Shown: positions 1-7,650, numbered from the stretch's first letter. The stretch is DNA of 19,827 nt from Crocinitomicaceae bacterium (GCA_020848015.1 JADLBA010000006.1:1-19827); one strand, 5' to 3'. Notes: generated from the sequence alone by a model not told the origin. A program made the numbers and translations.

Positions 1-154
1 ATAGGTTCGCAACAGATTTACCGGGAGTCCCCTGTCCCTCCTTGTACGTAACGCTCGGTGCGGCAGAGGCTCCATCTGCTGAAGGAGTGGAATGATTGCA
101 GGATAATAACAGACCAATTATTGGGGCAATCAACAAGCAGGCGAGATATTTCAT
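1..154 (-). CDS. Lipoprotein, 5' part only (runs off the left edge)
   Basis: Reading the minus strand from an ATG at 154 gives 51 codons that stay open to the window edge. The first residues form a lipoprotein signal peptide: MKYLACLLIAP, a hydrophobic stretch, then the lipobox LLSC with the modified cysteine at residue 21. A Ser/Ala/Pro-rich linker follows, so the mature protein should be lipid-anchored in the envelope. The part that would show its function lies outside the window and I do not recognise it. It diverges from the DUF2490-like gene across a 207-nt gap. In that gap a weak -7-like box (TACTTTCG on the minus strand, 174-181) and a short inverted repeat TCTGT-TTT-ACAGA (189-201) lie upstream of this gene. 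The signal peptide is clear; the function is unknown. Confidence 0.7.
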   Translation of the reverse strand, partial: MKYLACLLIAPIIGLLLSCNHSTPSADGASAAPSVTYKEGQGTPGKSVANL

Positions 155-361
155 TGTGAGTAAATTTGTCGTACGAAAGTATATAACATCTGTTTTACAG
201 AGCTATTCTTACTAATAATTTTTCAAAATTTATGGATTCAATCTGATAATTCATTGCCCACTTGCGGCCTTGCCCCCAATTCCCAAAAAAACTTATTTGT
301 GGCAACTGTTTCCCTTTGAATCGTTTCTTCGCTTTCCAATAAGGAAAATGGCTATACATTA

Positions 362-1189
362 TTGAAGCAAAAGGGATTGAAATATTATAATATTAAGATA
401 CTATTTCCGCTGCTCGTATTTGTGTTGTACTGTCATTTGGCCATTACACAAATCACCCCTCCCGGATTGGGTGACACAAAAATGGCGGGATGGATTGCGA
501 CAGGAGTTAGGCAGGCGTTGGACACTTCGGGGTCAAAACATTCGGTAATCTATTTTGGAGCCGGTAGGATCAGCACTCCCTCTTCTTTCAATCCCTATAA
601 TAAACCTGCGATCATTATTCTTAATAAAGAGTTTTATAACCGGTTTCATAAACACTGGCAATACTCACTCGCCGTTAGCTATCGCAGACAAAATGAATAC
701 AGGAAAATTCCACCCTATGAAGAAGGCAATCCATCTGTAAAACAGGAATTTCGTGCTTATGGGCGGTTTTCGCACCTTTTCAGTGTATCAGATTTGAAAG
801 TCGTGACAACAGCCCGGCAGGAATTCAGAAGATTCTATACAATGGATTTTAGCGACTGGAAAGAAAGCCGGCAACTTAGGTCTCGCGCAAGAGTACAGCT
901 TTCTTATGAGGTGAATGGTGAGAAAAAGCACCGGTTGGTAAGCGCTGCGGAAGCTCTATTTGTTTCTTCAAAAAGAACCGATCCAACAGCCGAATGGAGC
1001 CGACTCCGGTATAATGAATGCCGGCTTTCTTTTTACTATTCGCATCGTCCGGAAGGATTGGGATTAACTTGTAACATCGGTTATATGTACAACCTCGTAG
1101 GGCAAAAAAGTAAGGCTATTGACGGGCACTATATAGGGTTTGATGTTATTTGGGAAAATCTGTTTTGGCAACCGAAACCTGCGTTATAA
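362..1189 (+). CDS. DUF2490-like secreted / outer-membrane beta-barrel protein
   Basis: This 275-residue protein has an N-terminal signal peptide (hydrophobic core about residues 13-28, likely cleavage after ITQ near 31). The rest alternates short hydrophobic and aromatic strands with polar turns, as in small outer-membrane barrels. The arginine-rich strand pattern (for example RFSHLF, RARVQLSYEV, NECRLSFYYSH) and the near-terminal GYMYN segment resemble the DUF2490 family of Bacteroidota, whose function is unknown. The only in-frame start that keeps the signal peptide is TTG at 362. No ATG lies upstream in frame, and the first internal ATG (codon 41) would lose the signal peptide. An ATG at 348 is in another frame and stops after five codons. 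It converges on the ABC-F gene with a 15-nt gap. Family assignment is by eye. Confidence 0.6.
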   Translation: MKQKGLKYYNIKILFPLLVFVLYCHLAITQITPPGLGDTKMAGWIATGVRQALDTSGSKHSVIYFGAGRISTPSSFNPYNKPAIIILNKEFYNRFHKHWQYSLAVSYRRQNEYRKIPPYEEGNPSVKQEFRAYGRFSHLFSVSDLKVVTTARQEFRRFYTMDFSDWKESRQLRSRARVQLSYEVNGEKKHRLVSAAEALFVSSKRTDPTAEWSRLRYNECRLSFYYSHRPEGLGLTCNIGYMYNLVGQKSKAIDGHYIGFDVIWENLFWQPKPAL

Positions 1190-1204
1190 AGGTTCAATAG
1201 GAAA

Positions 1205-3154
1205 TCAACCGGCAATTTCATCAAGTTCTTTTCCTGATTTTTCCCAGTCAATATACAATGTATCGAGTGTAGCTTTTGCGGCTGCATACTCTGCCAATTC
1301 CTTTTCCGCTTTTTTTGTGTCTGAATAATCCAGCGCAGCTACTACTTCATCCAATCGTTTTAGCTCTGCTTCGGCCACCTCAATATCTCTCTCAATTTTC
1401 TGCAACTGACTCTGCAACTTCTTTATTCGTTTTTCCTTTCCCTTCTGTTCTTCACGGGAAATTTCAACCGGAGTAACAACAGAGGGTTGTATCGTTTTTT
1501 TTTCTGCTTTCGGTGCTATCTTCTGCTGTTCAAAGGCCTTTATACTTTCTGCTTTTTTCTCTTTTAAGAAATCAAGCACATCGCCAGGCCATACGCGCAT
1601 TCTGTCAGGCTTAATTTCATAAACAATACTTGTAAGTCCGTGCAGAAAATCCCGGTCGTGCGATACAACCAGCAGTGTTCCGTCGTAACGGCTAAGCGCA
1701 TTTTTCAGCACCTCTTTAGACGCAAGATCCAGGTGATTGGTCGGTTCATCGAGTACTAAAAAATTATAGGGTTGTAGCAACAGCTTACAAAATGCGAGGC
1801 GCGCTTTTTCACCACCGCTCAGCACCTTTACTTTTTTATCCACATCATCGCCACTGAAGAGAAAAGATCCGAGAATTGACCGAACGTTTTTTCTTATGTC
1901 CCCCACCGCTTCATCGTCTATGGTTTCAAATACAGTTTTATTACCATCGAGTTCGTCGCTTTGATTTTGCGCGTAATACCCTACGTTCACACTGTATCCG
2001 GGTTTGAATTCTCCCTCATGGTTTTCTTCCTTCATGATCATGCGGATCAGTGTACTTTTTCCAACGCCGTTTTTTCCTACCAGTGCAATTTTTTCTCCGC
2101 GATTAATCATGATATCCACACCTTCAAACAGGCGGTTGTTTCCATAAGCTTTTCCAAGCCGGTGACCTTCGAGAATAACCTTGCCTGCATGAGGGGCAGG
2201 AGGAAAATTGATCCTGACCTTTGTACTGTCGAGATTATCCACCTCTATTTTGTCTAGCTTGTCTAACTTGCGAATGAGAGTTTGTGCAAAAGCCGCCTTG
2301 TCCTTTTTCGCACGGAATTTATCTATCAGTTTTTGTGTGTCTTCGATATACTTTGCCTGGTTCTTTGCCGCTTGTTCCTGGCGTTCAATTTCATCCTGCC
2401 GCTGTACGATGTATTTTGAATACGAGAATTTATAGTCGTATATCTTTCCTTTAGAAATCTCGATGGTGCGCTTTGTCACGTTATCGAGAAAAGTCCTGTC
2501 GTGAGAGATCAAAACGATTGCTCCTGCATAATCTACCAGAAAGTCTTCGAGCCATTCAATGCTTTCAATATCTAGGTGATTGGTTGGCTCGTCGAGCAGC
2601 AGGAGATCGGGATTTTGCAAAAGTATTTTACCGAGTTCAACACGCATTTTCCACCCTCCGCTGAACTCATTCATTTTCCTCGTCATATCAGACGACTGAA
2701 AACCAAGACCTTTCAGTACCTTCTCGATTTTCTCTTCCATATTGGCAGTTCCGAGCAATTCGAGCCGGTGGCTGATCTCACCCATCTCTTCCAATTTTTT
2801 TGAATAGTCGTCTGATGTGTAATCGGGGTGATCAGAAATGGCGGCAGTCAATTCATCGAGGCGAGTCTTGAGACGGGTAACTTCAGAAAAAGCAGAAGAC
2901 GCTTCTTCATATACAGTAGCATTATCCTTGTGATGCATTTCCTGTGGCAAGTACCCCACAGTTGTTCCTTTGGCCAGTGCAATGCTTCCTTCATTGGGTC
3001 GCTGAATAGCGGCCAGTGTTTTAAGCAATGTAGATTTTCCGGCGCCGTTTTTTCCTACAAGACCAATCCGTTCGCGGGGGCCTATAAAAAAAGTGATCTT
3101 CGAAAACAGCTCTCTCGAACCAAAAAAAATACTCAAATTGCCGACTGTAACCAT
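1205..3154 (-). CDS. ABC-F family ATPase (ribosome-associated, two ABC domains)
   Basis: This soluble 649-residue protein has two ABC ATPase domains and no membrane segments, which is the ABC-F layout. Domain 1 has Walker A GKNGAGKST (about 34-42), signature SGGWK (about 165) and Walker B/D-loop LLLDEPTNHLD (about 185-195). A charged helical linker (about 240-315) with the family's position between the domains follows. Domain 2 has Walker A GKNGVGKST (about 360-368), signature SGGEK (about 446) and LVLDEPTNHLD (about 466-476). The C-terminal 110 residues are a Lys/Glu-rich coiled coil, as in Uup/YheS-type members. Known ABC-F proteins bind the ribosomal E site and rescue stalled or drug-inhibited ribosomes; the subtype is not decided here. 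I chose ATG 3154 rather than TTG 3175 because MVTVGNLSIFFG is the usual family N-terminus and the TTG sits inside the promoter -7 box. Confidence 0.93.
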   Translation of the reverse strand: MVTVGNLSIFFGSRELFSKITFFIGPRERIGLVGKNGAGKSTLLKTLAAIQRPNEGSIALAKGTTVGYLPQEMHHKDNATVYEEASSAFSEVTRLKTRLDELTAAISDHPDYTSDDYSKKLEEMGEISHRLELLGTANMEEKIEKVLKGLGFQSSDMTRKMNEFSGGWKMRVELGKILLQNPDLLLLDEPTNHLDIESIEWLEDFLVDYAGAIVLISHDRTFLDNVTKRTIEISKGKIYDYKFSYSKYIVQRQDEIERQEQAAKNQAKYIEDTQKLIDKFRAKKDKAAFAQTLIRKLDKLDKIEVDNLDSTKVRINFPPAPHAGKVILEGHRLGKAYGNNRLFEGVDIMINRGEKIALVGKNGVGKSTLIRMIMKEENHEGEFKPGYSVNVGYYAQNQSDELDGNKTVFETIDDEAVGDIRKNVRSILGSFLFSGDDVDKKVKVLSGGEKARLAFCKLLLQPYNFLVLDEPTNHLDLASKEVLKNALSRYDGTLLVVSHDRDFLHGLTSIVYEIKPDRMRVWPGDVLDFLKEKKAESIKAFEQQKIAPKAEKKTIQPSVVTPVEISREEQKGKEKRIKKLQSQLQKIERDIEVAEAELKRLDEVVAALDYSDTKKAEKELAEYAAAKATLDTLYIDWEKSGKELDEIAG

Positions 3155-3172
3155 GTCAATTTTAACAGGCGG

Positions 3173-3201
3173 CAAAAATAGTCATAGAAAGCAGTAGTCA
3201 A
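3173..3201 (-). promoter_or_regulatory. Bacteroidota-type promoter for the ABC-F gene
   Basis: On the minus strand TATTTTTG (3173-3180) matches the Bacteroidota -7 consensus TAnnTTTG. A TTG (3199-3201, within TTGACT) lies 18 nt further upstream as the -33 element. Transcription would start near 3166, about 12 nt before the ATG at 3154. This placement argues against the longer TTG start at 3175. Confidence 0.5.
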
Positions 3202-3402
3202 GTACTATCATCCGCATAACAGCCGATACATTGAGATTCTTGTGTATATATTCGTTCAAACAGCACCGTACACCACATAAAGATGCAGCCACTCTTTAAG
3301 GAATTAAAATCGAAAGATGAAGATGAACTCCCGAAAGAAATTTTCTATATAACACCACATTTAGGTTGATTATCCGTAAGACAATTCTGGAGAGCAGGCA
3401 GG

Positions 3403-4608
3403 TCAATTCCGTACACAGCGTATATAAAGCCCGTAATCAGGGCCGAGTGATGCTCTCCAGATGTGAGTATTGCTACTCTCCAGACGTCTTACCCAAGTGC
3501 TGCCTGGCACTTCTTCTGTGGCGGTCCACCAATAGCTCCATGTACCAATTCCATAGGTAATATATGCCCCTGAAGGATAGCGTCGCCCTCCGGGCAACAT
3601 AGTCATTCCGCTGGCATTGTTTCCATTCCACACTTCATTTTTCAGCTTTGTTCCTTCATTTGTTCCACGCCAATCAGTTGCATTAGCATCTGCTGCACTC
3701 ATGCCGATAGCCATTTCCATTTCTTTCCACTCGTTGTCGGAAGGTAAGTGCCAACCAGAAGGGCAGGCGGTGAGGGCTGCAGGAAGATTGTATATTGTAC
3801 CATAAGTAATGTAGTTAGCCTGAGTCTTTGCAGTAGCAACAGAGGTACCATTGTATGCATATACATAGAAATGAGGATTTGTTGTGCTGCCTGTATTAGA
3901 CATATTGCTCACACTGGGCAGATACCTCAGATTTTCTTTCATCCAGCACTGACTACCTATCTCGATGGTAGTATAGGATGAATTATCACGACTGTCTGAG
4001 AATGTATCTCCAAAGCATACTGAAGCTGTAACTGCTATTTGTGCGAGGGGTCCGTATCCACAAGCGTTTCCCGCACTTACAGAGATATTTCCATTTTGTC
4101 CGGAGTTACCTGCAGTAATTTCTATTGTAGGCGAGTACTGTCCCGACTCGATGCTCCAGCCTTCCGGTACAGACCACAGATACGTTGTAGCGCCGGCAAC
4201 CGGGTCAACGCTGAAAATGTGACCGGAAGAGCCGGCCAACAATGCATTGCTTCCTTGAATACCCGTTGGTTCCTGTGGCGGGCCTGGAAGACAGTTTCCG
4301 CAGACTTCAAACCAAGAGGTACCATTGAAGTAATTGATGCAATTTGTTTCCACATTGTATATCTGCAATCCAGGAGCAGGATCATTGATAAGGTCACGCT
4401 GTTCAGAAGTCAATCGGGGAGGAAGGAACCCCCTGTTATCAAAATTCACGTCGAGTGCTGATGACGGGTGTGGGTCGGCATTTGTAGTGCTGATCACAAC
4501 CTGTGCAAATAGGTCATCAGAAAGAGCGCAAGAAGTTACAAAAATGGCATTAGCCAAAAGTCGCAATATGAAACAACGCTTATAGACAGAAGGTACGGTC
4601 AGATGCAT
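3403..4608 (-). CDS. Secreted FISUMP-domain protein
   Basis: This 401-residue exported protein has a signal peptide with a likely cut after LFAQ (residue 36). Next comes a short N-terminal module common in Bacteroidota surface proteins (SALDVNFDNRGFLPPRLT, about 50-66; then GLQIYN and a cysteine-containing NYFNGTSWFEVC). A PKD/Ig-like beta domain follows (about 112-197, with TTYLWSVPEGW). A FISUMP domain (Fib_succ_major) spans about 198-401: IGSQCWMKENLRYL, YGTIYNLPAAL, CPSGWHLPSDNEW, MLPGGRR, YWWTATE and the terminal YIRCVRN. FISUMP modules are found on surface proteins of Fibrobacter and Bacteroidota; their biochemical role is not established. No C-terminal type IX sorting domain follows. 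The last strand ends at the stop, so the domain looks complete. It is monocistronic between the transposase fossil and the ABC-F promoter. Confidence 0.88.
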   Translation of the reverse strand: MHLTVPSVYKRCFILRLLANAIFVTSCALSDDLFAQVVISTTNADPHPSSALDVNFDNRGFLPPRLTSEQRDLINDPAPGLQIYNVETNCINYFNGTSWFEVCGNCLPGPPQEPTGIQGSNALLAGSSGHIFSVDPVAGATTYLWSVPEGWSIESGQYSPTIEITAGNSGQNGNISVSAGNACGYGPLAQIAVTASVCFGDTFSDSRDNSSYTTIEIGSQCWMKENLRYLPSVSNMSNTGSTTNPHFYVYAYNGTSVATAKTQANYITYGTIYNLPAALTACPSGWHLPSDNEWKEMEMAIGMSAADANATDWRGTNEGTKLKNEVWNGNNASGMTMLPGGRRYPSGAYITYGIGTWSYWWTATEEVPGSTWVRRLESSNTHIWRASLGPDYGLYIRCVRN

Positions 4609-4629
4609 TACTATTTGATAAGGTGACTA

Positions 4630-4641
4630 ACTTAATTAAGT
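4630..4641. promoter_or_regulatory. 12-bp perfect palindrome upstream of the FISUMP gene
   Basis: ACTTAATTAAGT is a perfect palindrome 21 nt upstream of the FISUMP ATG. It abuts a second inverted repeat, GTCTT-N7-AAGAC (4640-4656). The position suits an operator or 5'-UTR structure, but the A+T-rich sequence makes chance occurrence possible. Confidence 0.2.
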
Positions 4642-4683
4642 CTTGCAATATAAGACATAAGGCATTTAGCAGAAGGATTTTAG

Positions 4684-4967
4684 GCGATAAATTCCCGATT
4701 ACTTCGCATTTGTACATTGGGAAATAAGGTTGTAAATCCGAGTCATATCCACGGTATATTAATAATGGGAAACTTAATCCACATTGATAACGTTACCCAC
4801 GTTGGTAATGGTTCCCCGGTCAACAACGAAAAGCCGGATGTCAACCGGAACCCAAATACCCAATACCCATGAAAAATAATGGTGGGGTGGCAAGAAAATC
4901 CAACCCACTATTTCATGAAAAAAATTCAATGAATAATTCGATGGGAGAAATGACGTTATTCATTTAA
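4684..4967 (+). pseudogene. Decayed REP-associated tyrosine transposase (RAYT / Y1 HUH) fragment
   Basis: The gap between the FISUMP and yceI genes holds remains of a transposase. From 4684 to the TGA at 4870-4872 one plus-strand frame is open and contains VVNPSHIHGILIM, which matches the VVMPNHIHGIIII metal-binding (HUH) motif of RAYT / IS200-like transposases. Like those proteins, it is followed by a polar, low-complexity insert (NVTHVGNGSPVNNEKP). After this stop the match resumes in a different frame (4878-4964) with GGVARKSNPLFHEKNS, which resembles the GGVTGKxNPMLHEN segment found downstream of that motif in the family. Thus there is a frameshift, the second histidine motif has lost its MPN, and the N-terminus and the catalytic-tyrosine C-terminus are missing. 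The motif spacing fits one ancestral gene. The match is from memory of the family, not from a search. Confidence 0.6.
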
Positions 4968-4975
4968 AAATAAAC

Positions 4976-4998
4976 GGGCTGTTCGAATTGAACAGCCC
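4976..4998 (-). terminator. Intrinsic terminator of the yceI gene
   Basis: GGGCTGTTC (4976-4984) pairs perfectly with GAACAGCCC (4990-4998) across a 5-nt loop. Read on the minus strand, the 9-bp stem is followed by GTTTATTTTT, a good U-tract. It lies 25 nt past the YceI stop codon. Confidence 0.85.
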
Positions 4999-5022
4999 AT
5001 TTACAAACCATGACCAACTAAC

Positions 5023-5556
5023 TCACGCGGCTTTTACCAACTGTATTTCTGCATATAGTCTTACTTCGTCTGAAACAAGAACACCACCGGCTTCCAACGC
5101 GGCATTCCAGTTGAGGTTAAAATCTTTGCGGTTCAGTTTTCCGCTGAGGCTGAAGCCTGCTTTTTCATTTCCCCAAGGGTCTTTTCCGATACCGCCAAAT
5201 TCCGCCTTCAACTTTACCGGATGGGATGTTCCGCGGATTGTAAGATTGCCGTTCAGCACATACTCCTCATCACTTTTTTTCTCTAAACCCGTTGAAACGA
5301 ACTTCAACTCGGGATGATTTTCAGCATCGAAAAAATCAGCGCTTTTCAGGTGTTTGTCTCTCTGTTCGTCGCCGGTATTTACCGATCCTGCTTCAGCAGT
5401 AAATTCGATTTTTGCGGATGAAAAATTACCGCCTTCGGTTTCTGCTTTCACATTGAACTTTTCAAATGCACCACTGACATTAGTGATCATCAGATGCTTT
5501 ACTTTGAACCCTATCTCACTATGCGAGGGATCCAGATTCCATTTTACAGTTGACAT
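5023..5556 (-). CDS. YceI family protein (lipocalin-like)
   Basis: This 177-residue protein covers the full length of a YceI domain. It has the N-terminal WNLDPSHSEIGFKVKHLMI segment, the central DKHLKSADFFDAENHPELKF block, the TIRGTSHPVKL strand and the FNLNWN strand followed by a late SDEVRLYAEIQL strand. YceI proteins form an extended lipocalin-like barrel that binds polyprenoid or amphipathic ligands. Many are periplasmic, but this one has no signal peptide, so it is expected in the cytosol, a common variant in Bacteroidota. The ligand is not predictable. It has its own promoter-like element and its own terminator, so it is a single-gene unit, divergent from the sigma-factor gene. Confidence 0.93.
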   Translation of the reverse strand: MSTVKWNLDPSHSEIGFKVKHLMITNVSGAFEKFNVKAETEGGNFSSAKIEFTAEAGSVNTGDEQRDKHLKSADFFDAENHPELKFVSTGLEKKSDEEYVLNGNLTIRGTSHPVKLKAEFGGIGKDPWGNEKAGFSLSGKLNRKDFNLNWNAALEAGGVLVSDEVRLYAEIQLVKAA

Positions 5557-5581
5557 ATATTTATTGTTTTAAGTATTGGTG

Positions 5582-5589
5582 CAAAGCTA
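5582..5589 (-). promoter_or_regulatory. -7 promoter element for yceI
   Basis: TAGCTTTG on the minus strand is an exact match to the TAnnTTTG consensus of Bacteroidota. It ends 25 nt upstream of the YceI ATG, leaving a leader of roughly 20 nt. No good -33 TTTG was found at the usual spacing. Confidence 0.45.
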
Positions 5590-5756
5590 CAGTTATGACC
5601 AACGCCATTTCATTGAGGTAGATCAAGAGTTGAATACACGTCGGTAAGCAGTCCGTGCTTAGCTAAAGGCAACCAGGAATTTAAGAAAAAATAAACCTAA
5701 AATATGCTGTAACTTTAAAGCATTGAGTGCGTCACACCACTGGAAGATCTTTACTG

Positions 5757-6248
5757 ATGACCGTAAGTGAGTATAATAACTGTGTTGATCTGTATTCAGA
5801 TGGGCTCTATCGTTTTCTTCTAAAAAATGTGAAGGATACCGAGAAAGCCCGCGATTTGGTTCAGGAAACCTATACAAAGTTGTGGTCGAAGGTAGATGAG
5901 GTATCATTTGAAAAAGCGAAAAGTTACATTTTCACAGCGGGATACCATACAATGATTGACCAACTGAGAAGAGAGAGGAGATTCCAAGATTTCACGACAG
6001 AGGAGAGTAAGAGAAGTACTATTGATTTTTCAAGGCAGTACAGCGATCTCAGCGATATTCTAAACGAGGCACTCGATCGTTTACCTACCTCACAACGAAG
6101 TGTGCTCCTGTTGAGAGATTATGAAGGATATGGTTATGGAGAGATTGAGAAGATCACCGGACTTAGTGAAGCACAGGTGAAAGTTTATATATACAGAGCG
6201 CGATTAGCTATAAAAGAATACGTTGTGAAGATGGAAAATGTTGTTTAA
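5757..6248 (+). CDS. ECF-type RNA polymerase sigma factor (sigma-70 family)
   Basis: This 163-residue protein has the two-domain layout of extracytoplasmic-function sigma factors. Region 2 (about 12-75) contains LYRFLLKNVKDTEKARDLVQ, ETYTKLW and the helix ending MIDQLRRERR. Region 4 (about 103-157) contains LDRLPTSQRSVLLLRDYEG and the helix-turn-helix YGEIEKITGLSEAQVKVYIYRAR. It should direct RNA polymerase to a specific promoter set and is likely held in check by a partner. I start it at ATG 5757; a GTG at 5727 would add ten residues with no family similarity. GGAAGA (5742-5747) lies upstream. TAACTTTA (5710-5717) is a one-mismatch -7 box. The next gene starts 12 nt after the stop, so the pair is co-transcribed. 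Confidence 0.93.
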   Translation: MTVSEYNNCVDLYSDGLYRFLLKNVKDTEKARDLVQETYTKLWSKVDEVSFEKAKSYIFTAGYHTMIDQLRRERRFQDFTTEESKRSTIDFSRQYSDLSDILNEALDRLPTSQRSVLLLRDYEGYGYGEIEKITGLSEAQVKVYIYRARLAIKEYVVKMENVV

Positions 6249-6260
6249 TTACGTGGAGCG

Positions 6261-7550
6261 ATGAACTCGATTAACAGAGAAAATTATGAATCATTCTTCC
6301 TGGATTATATTGAGGGGAACCTTGATGCTTCGGTTGTTACTGATCTTCTTGTGTTTCTCGACCAGCATCCCGACCTCGCTATTGAGTTAAAGGAGCTAGG
6401 CTCTTCCAAAGACCTTCCCCTCAACGTATCATCATTTGAAAACCTCTCTCCTTCCGACAAAGAATCGCTTAAAAAACCTGATTTGCCCATAGAGCGGGAA
6501 GAGTTGAACCGTCTTCTTATCGGCAGAATGGAAAACGATCTCGACGTTAAAGAGCTTGGCAAACTCGAACAATGGAGAAAAATTTTTCCCGCTATTACTG
6601 CTGAAACAGCCTCTTTTGAAAAGGCACGGCTGAAAACAGGCGGAGAAGTCTTTAGAGAAAAAGAGGTACTGAAAGTTCCAGAAAAAATTGACAGTACTGA
6701 TCCCCTGTATCTTCTGATTGCATTTTTGGAAGGAGACCTTTCTGCGTCAGCAGAGCAGGAGGTAAAACAACGGCTGGTATCAGATCCCTTTTTTGCTGAC
6801 GACTATGCCCTGCTACAGAGCACCCGACTTCATCCCCCAAAAATAGTTTTTGAGAACAAAGATCTGCTACGTCAGCAAGTCCAATTAAAAATAATTTTCC
6901 CGCGGGTCTTTTTCCGATACACCGTTGCTGCGGCTGCTTCCGTTGTTCTTCTCATCTGGTTGATAACCGGCTCCACTTCGCACCCTGCTCATATTGCCTC
7001 GCGGATAACCGCAGATAGTTTTGATCTGGAAGTATTTCTAATATCTTTAGAAAAAAAGGCGATGGAGAACCTATCCACGCACAATAAATCCAATGTTATC
7101 GTTGGGTATGAAGTACGGATTCCGGAAAATAACCCGACAGATGCCATTGCGGAGAATATACAGGAGGTGCTACCGGTACCGGTTGTTCAGCGTATTGATT
7201 CACGTGGGGCTATATTGTTCTCTATGAGCGGAAGAGAGCCTGTTCCTTTAGCCGATATGAAGAAAATACACGAACAATCTTTTTTTCCGGCTACTTCTCA
7301 GACAATAACCGGTGAAAGCCTGACTTTGCTTGAATACGCGAAGAAGCAAGCAAAACAGAGAATTTGGGGCAATCCGGTATATCCAAAAGACAATTTTGCA
7401 CTAGCGCTGGTACAGAAAAAATTCGATCAGCGTTTCGGAACAGAAGATGCAAAGTTAGAAATAGAGAGGGTTGTAAGGCCGGATAGTCGAGATATCCGCA
7501 TCAGATTCGGAAAATTCCATTATTCACGCAGCAGGAATATTCGCCGATAA
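6261..7550 (+). CDS. Single-pass membrane protein with three N-terminal motif repeats; candidate anti-sigma factor
   Basis: This 429-residue protein is of a type I cannot name. It has no signal peptide. The N-terminal 215 residues are hydrophilic and contain three degenerate copies of one pattern: about 9-46 (YESFFLDYIEGNLDAS, then LDQHPDLAIELKEL), about 82-120 (LNRLLIGRMENDLDV, then IFPAITAETASF) and about 149-186 (LYLLIAFLEGDLSAS, then VSDPFFADDYALL). A single membrane helix lies at about 219-236. The C-terminal 190 residues would be periplasmic and are not recognised. In Bacteroidota the motif Y..(F)..Y.(E/D)(G/N).L........L..HP.L..E is often seen in proteins next to ECF sigma factors. With the 12-nt gap to the sigma gene, this supports a membrane-bound anti-sigma role by inference. 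GGAG lies just before the ATG. Confidence 0.75.
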   Translation: MNSINRENYESFFLDYIEGNLDASVVTDLLVFLDQHPDLAIELKELGSSKDLPLNVSSFENLSPSDKESLKKPDLPIEREELNRLLIGRMENDLDVKELGKLEQWRKIFPAITAETASFEKARLKTGGEVFREKEVLKVPEKIDSTDPLYLLIAFLEGDLSASAEQEVKQRLVSDPFFADDYALLQSTRLHPPKIVFENKDLLRQQVQLKIIFPRVFFRYTVAAAASVVLLIWLITGSTSHPAHIASRITADSFDLEVFLISLEKKAMENLSTHNKSNVIVGYEVRIPENNPTDAIAENIQEVLPVPVVQRIDSRGAILFSMSGREPVPLADMKKIHEQSFFPATSQTITGESLTLLEYAKKQAKQRIWGNPVYPKDNFALALVQKKFDQRFGTEDAKLEIERVVRPDSRDIRIRFGKFHYSRSRNIRR

Positions 7551-7594
7551 GTTTTCCTATTACGGTTTGGGAACAGGCAGGCAGTGCAGAAAAA

Positions 7595-7620
7595 GGGCCG
7601 TCTCAAAACTGAAACGGCCC
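7595..7620 (-). terminator. Intrinsic terminator, mainly for the 60-residue gene
   Basis: GGGCCGT (7595-7601) pairs with ACGGCCC (7614-7620), and the stem continues as TCA/TGA inside after one mismatch. Read on the minus strand the stem is followed by TTTTT, so it ends transcription of the small gene at 7651-7833. It lies between two convergent genes and may also slow plus-strand transcription, although there is no U-tract on that side. Confidence 0.75.
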
Positions 7621-7650
7621 GCAATGGGTTCAACTTAGGTGGCAGGACAA

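Noticed and set aside
3155..3175. Longer N-terminus of the ABC-F protein from TTG 3175
   Set aside because: The added residues do not resemble the family and the codon lies in the -7 box.
3283..3369. 28-codon plus-strand frame beginning MQPLFKELK between the ABC-F and FISUMP genes
   Set aside because: Charged and plausible-looking but short, with no family I recognise and only a one-mismatch -7 box (TATATTCG, 3247-3254). Not enough to call a gene.
4765..4872. 35-residue plus-strand small gene starting MGNLIHIDN
   Set aside because: Its ATG falls directly after HIHGILI of the transposase motif, so it is better read as part of the decayed RAYT than as a separate gene.
5727..5756. GTG start of the sigma factor ten codons upstream
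   Set aside because: The extension MRHTTGRSLL has no sigma-factor likeness, and ATG 5757 has a purine-rich site upstream.
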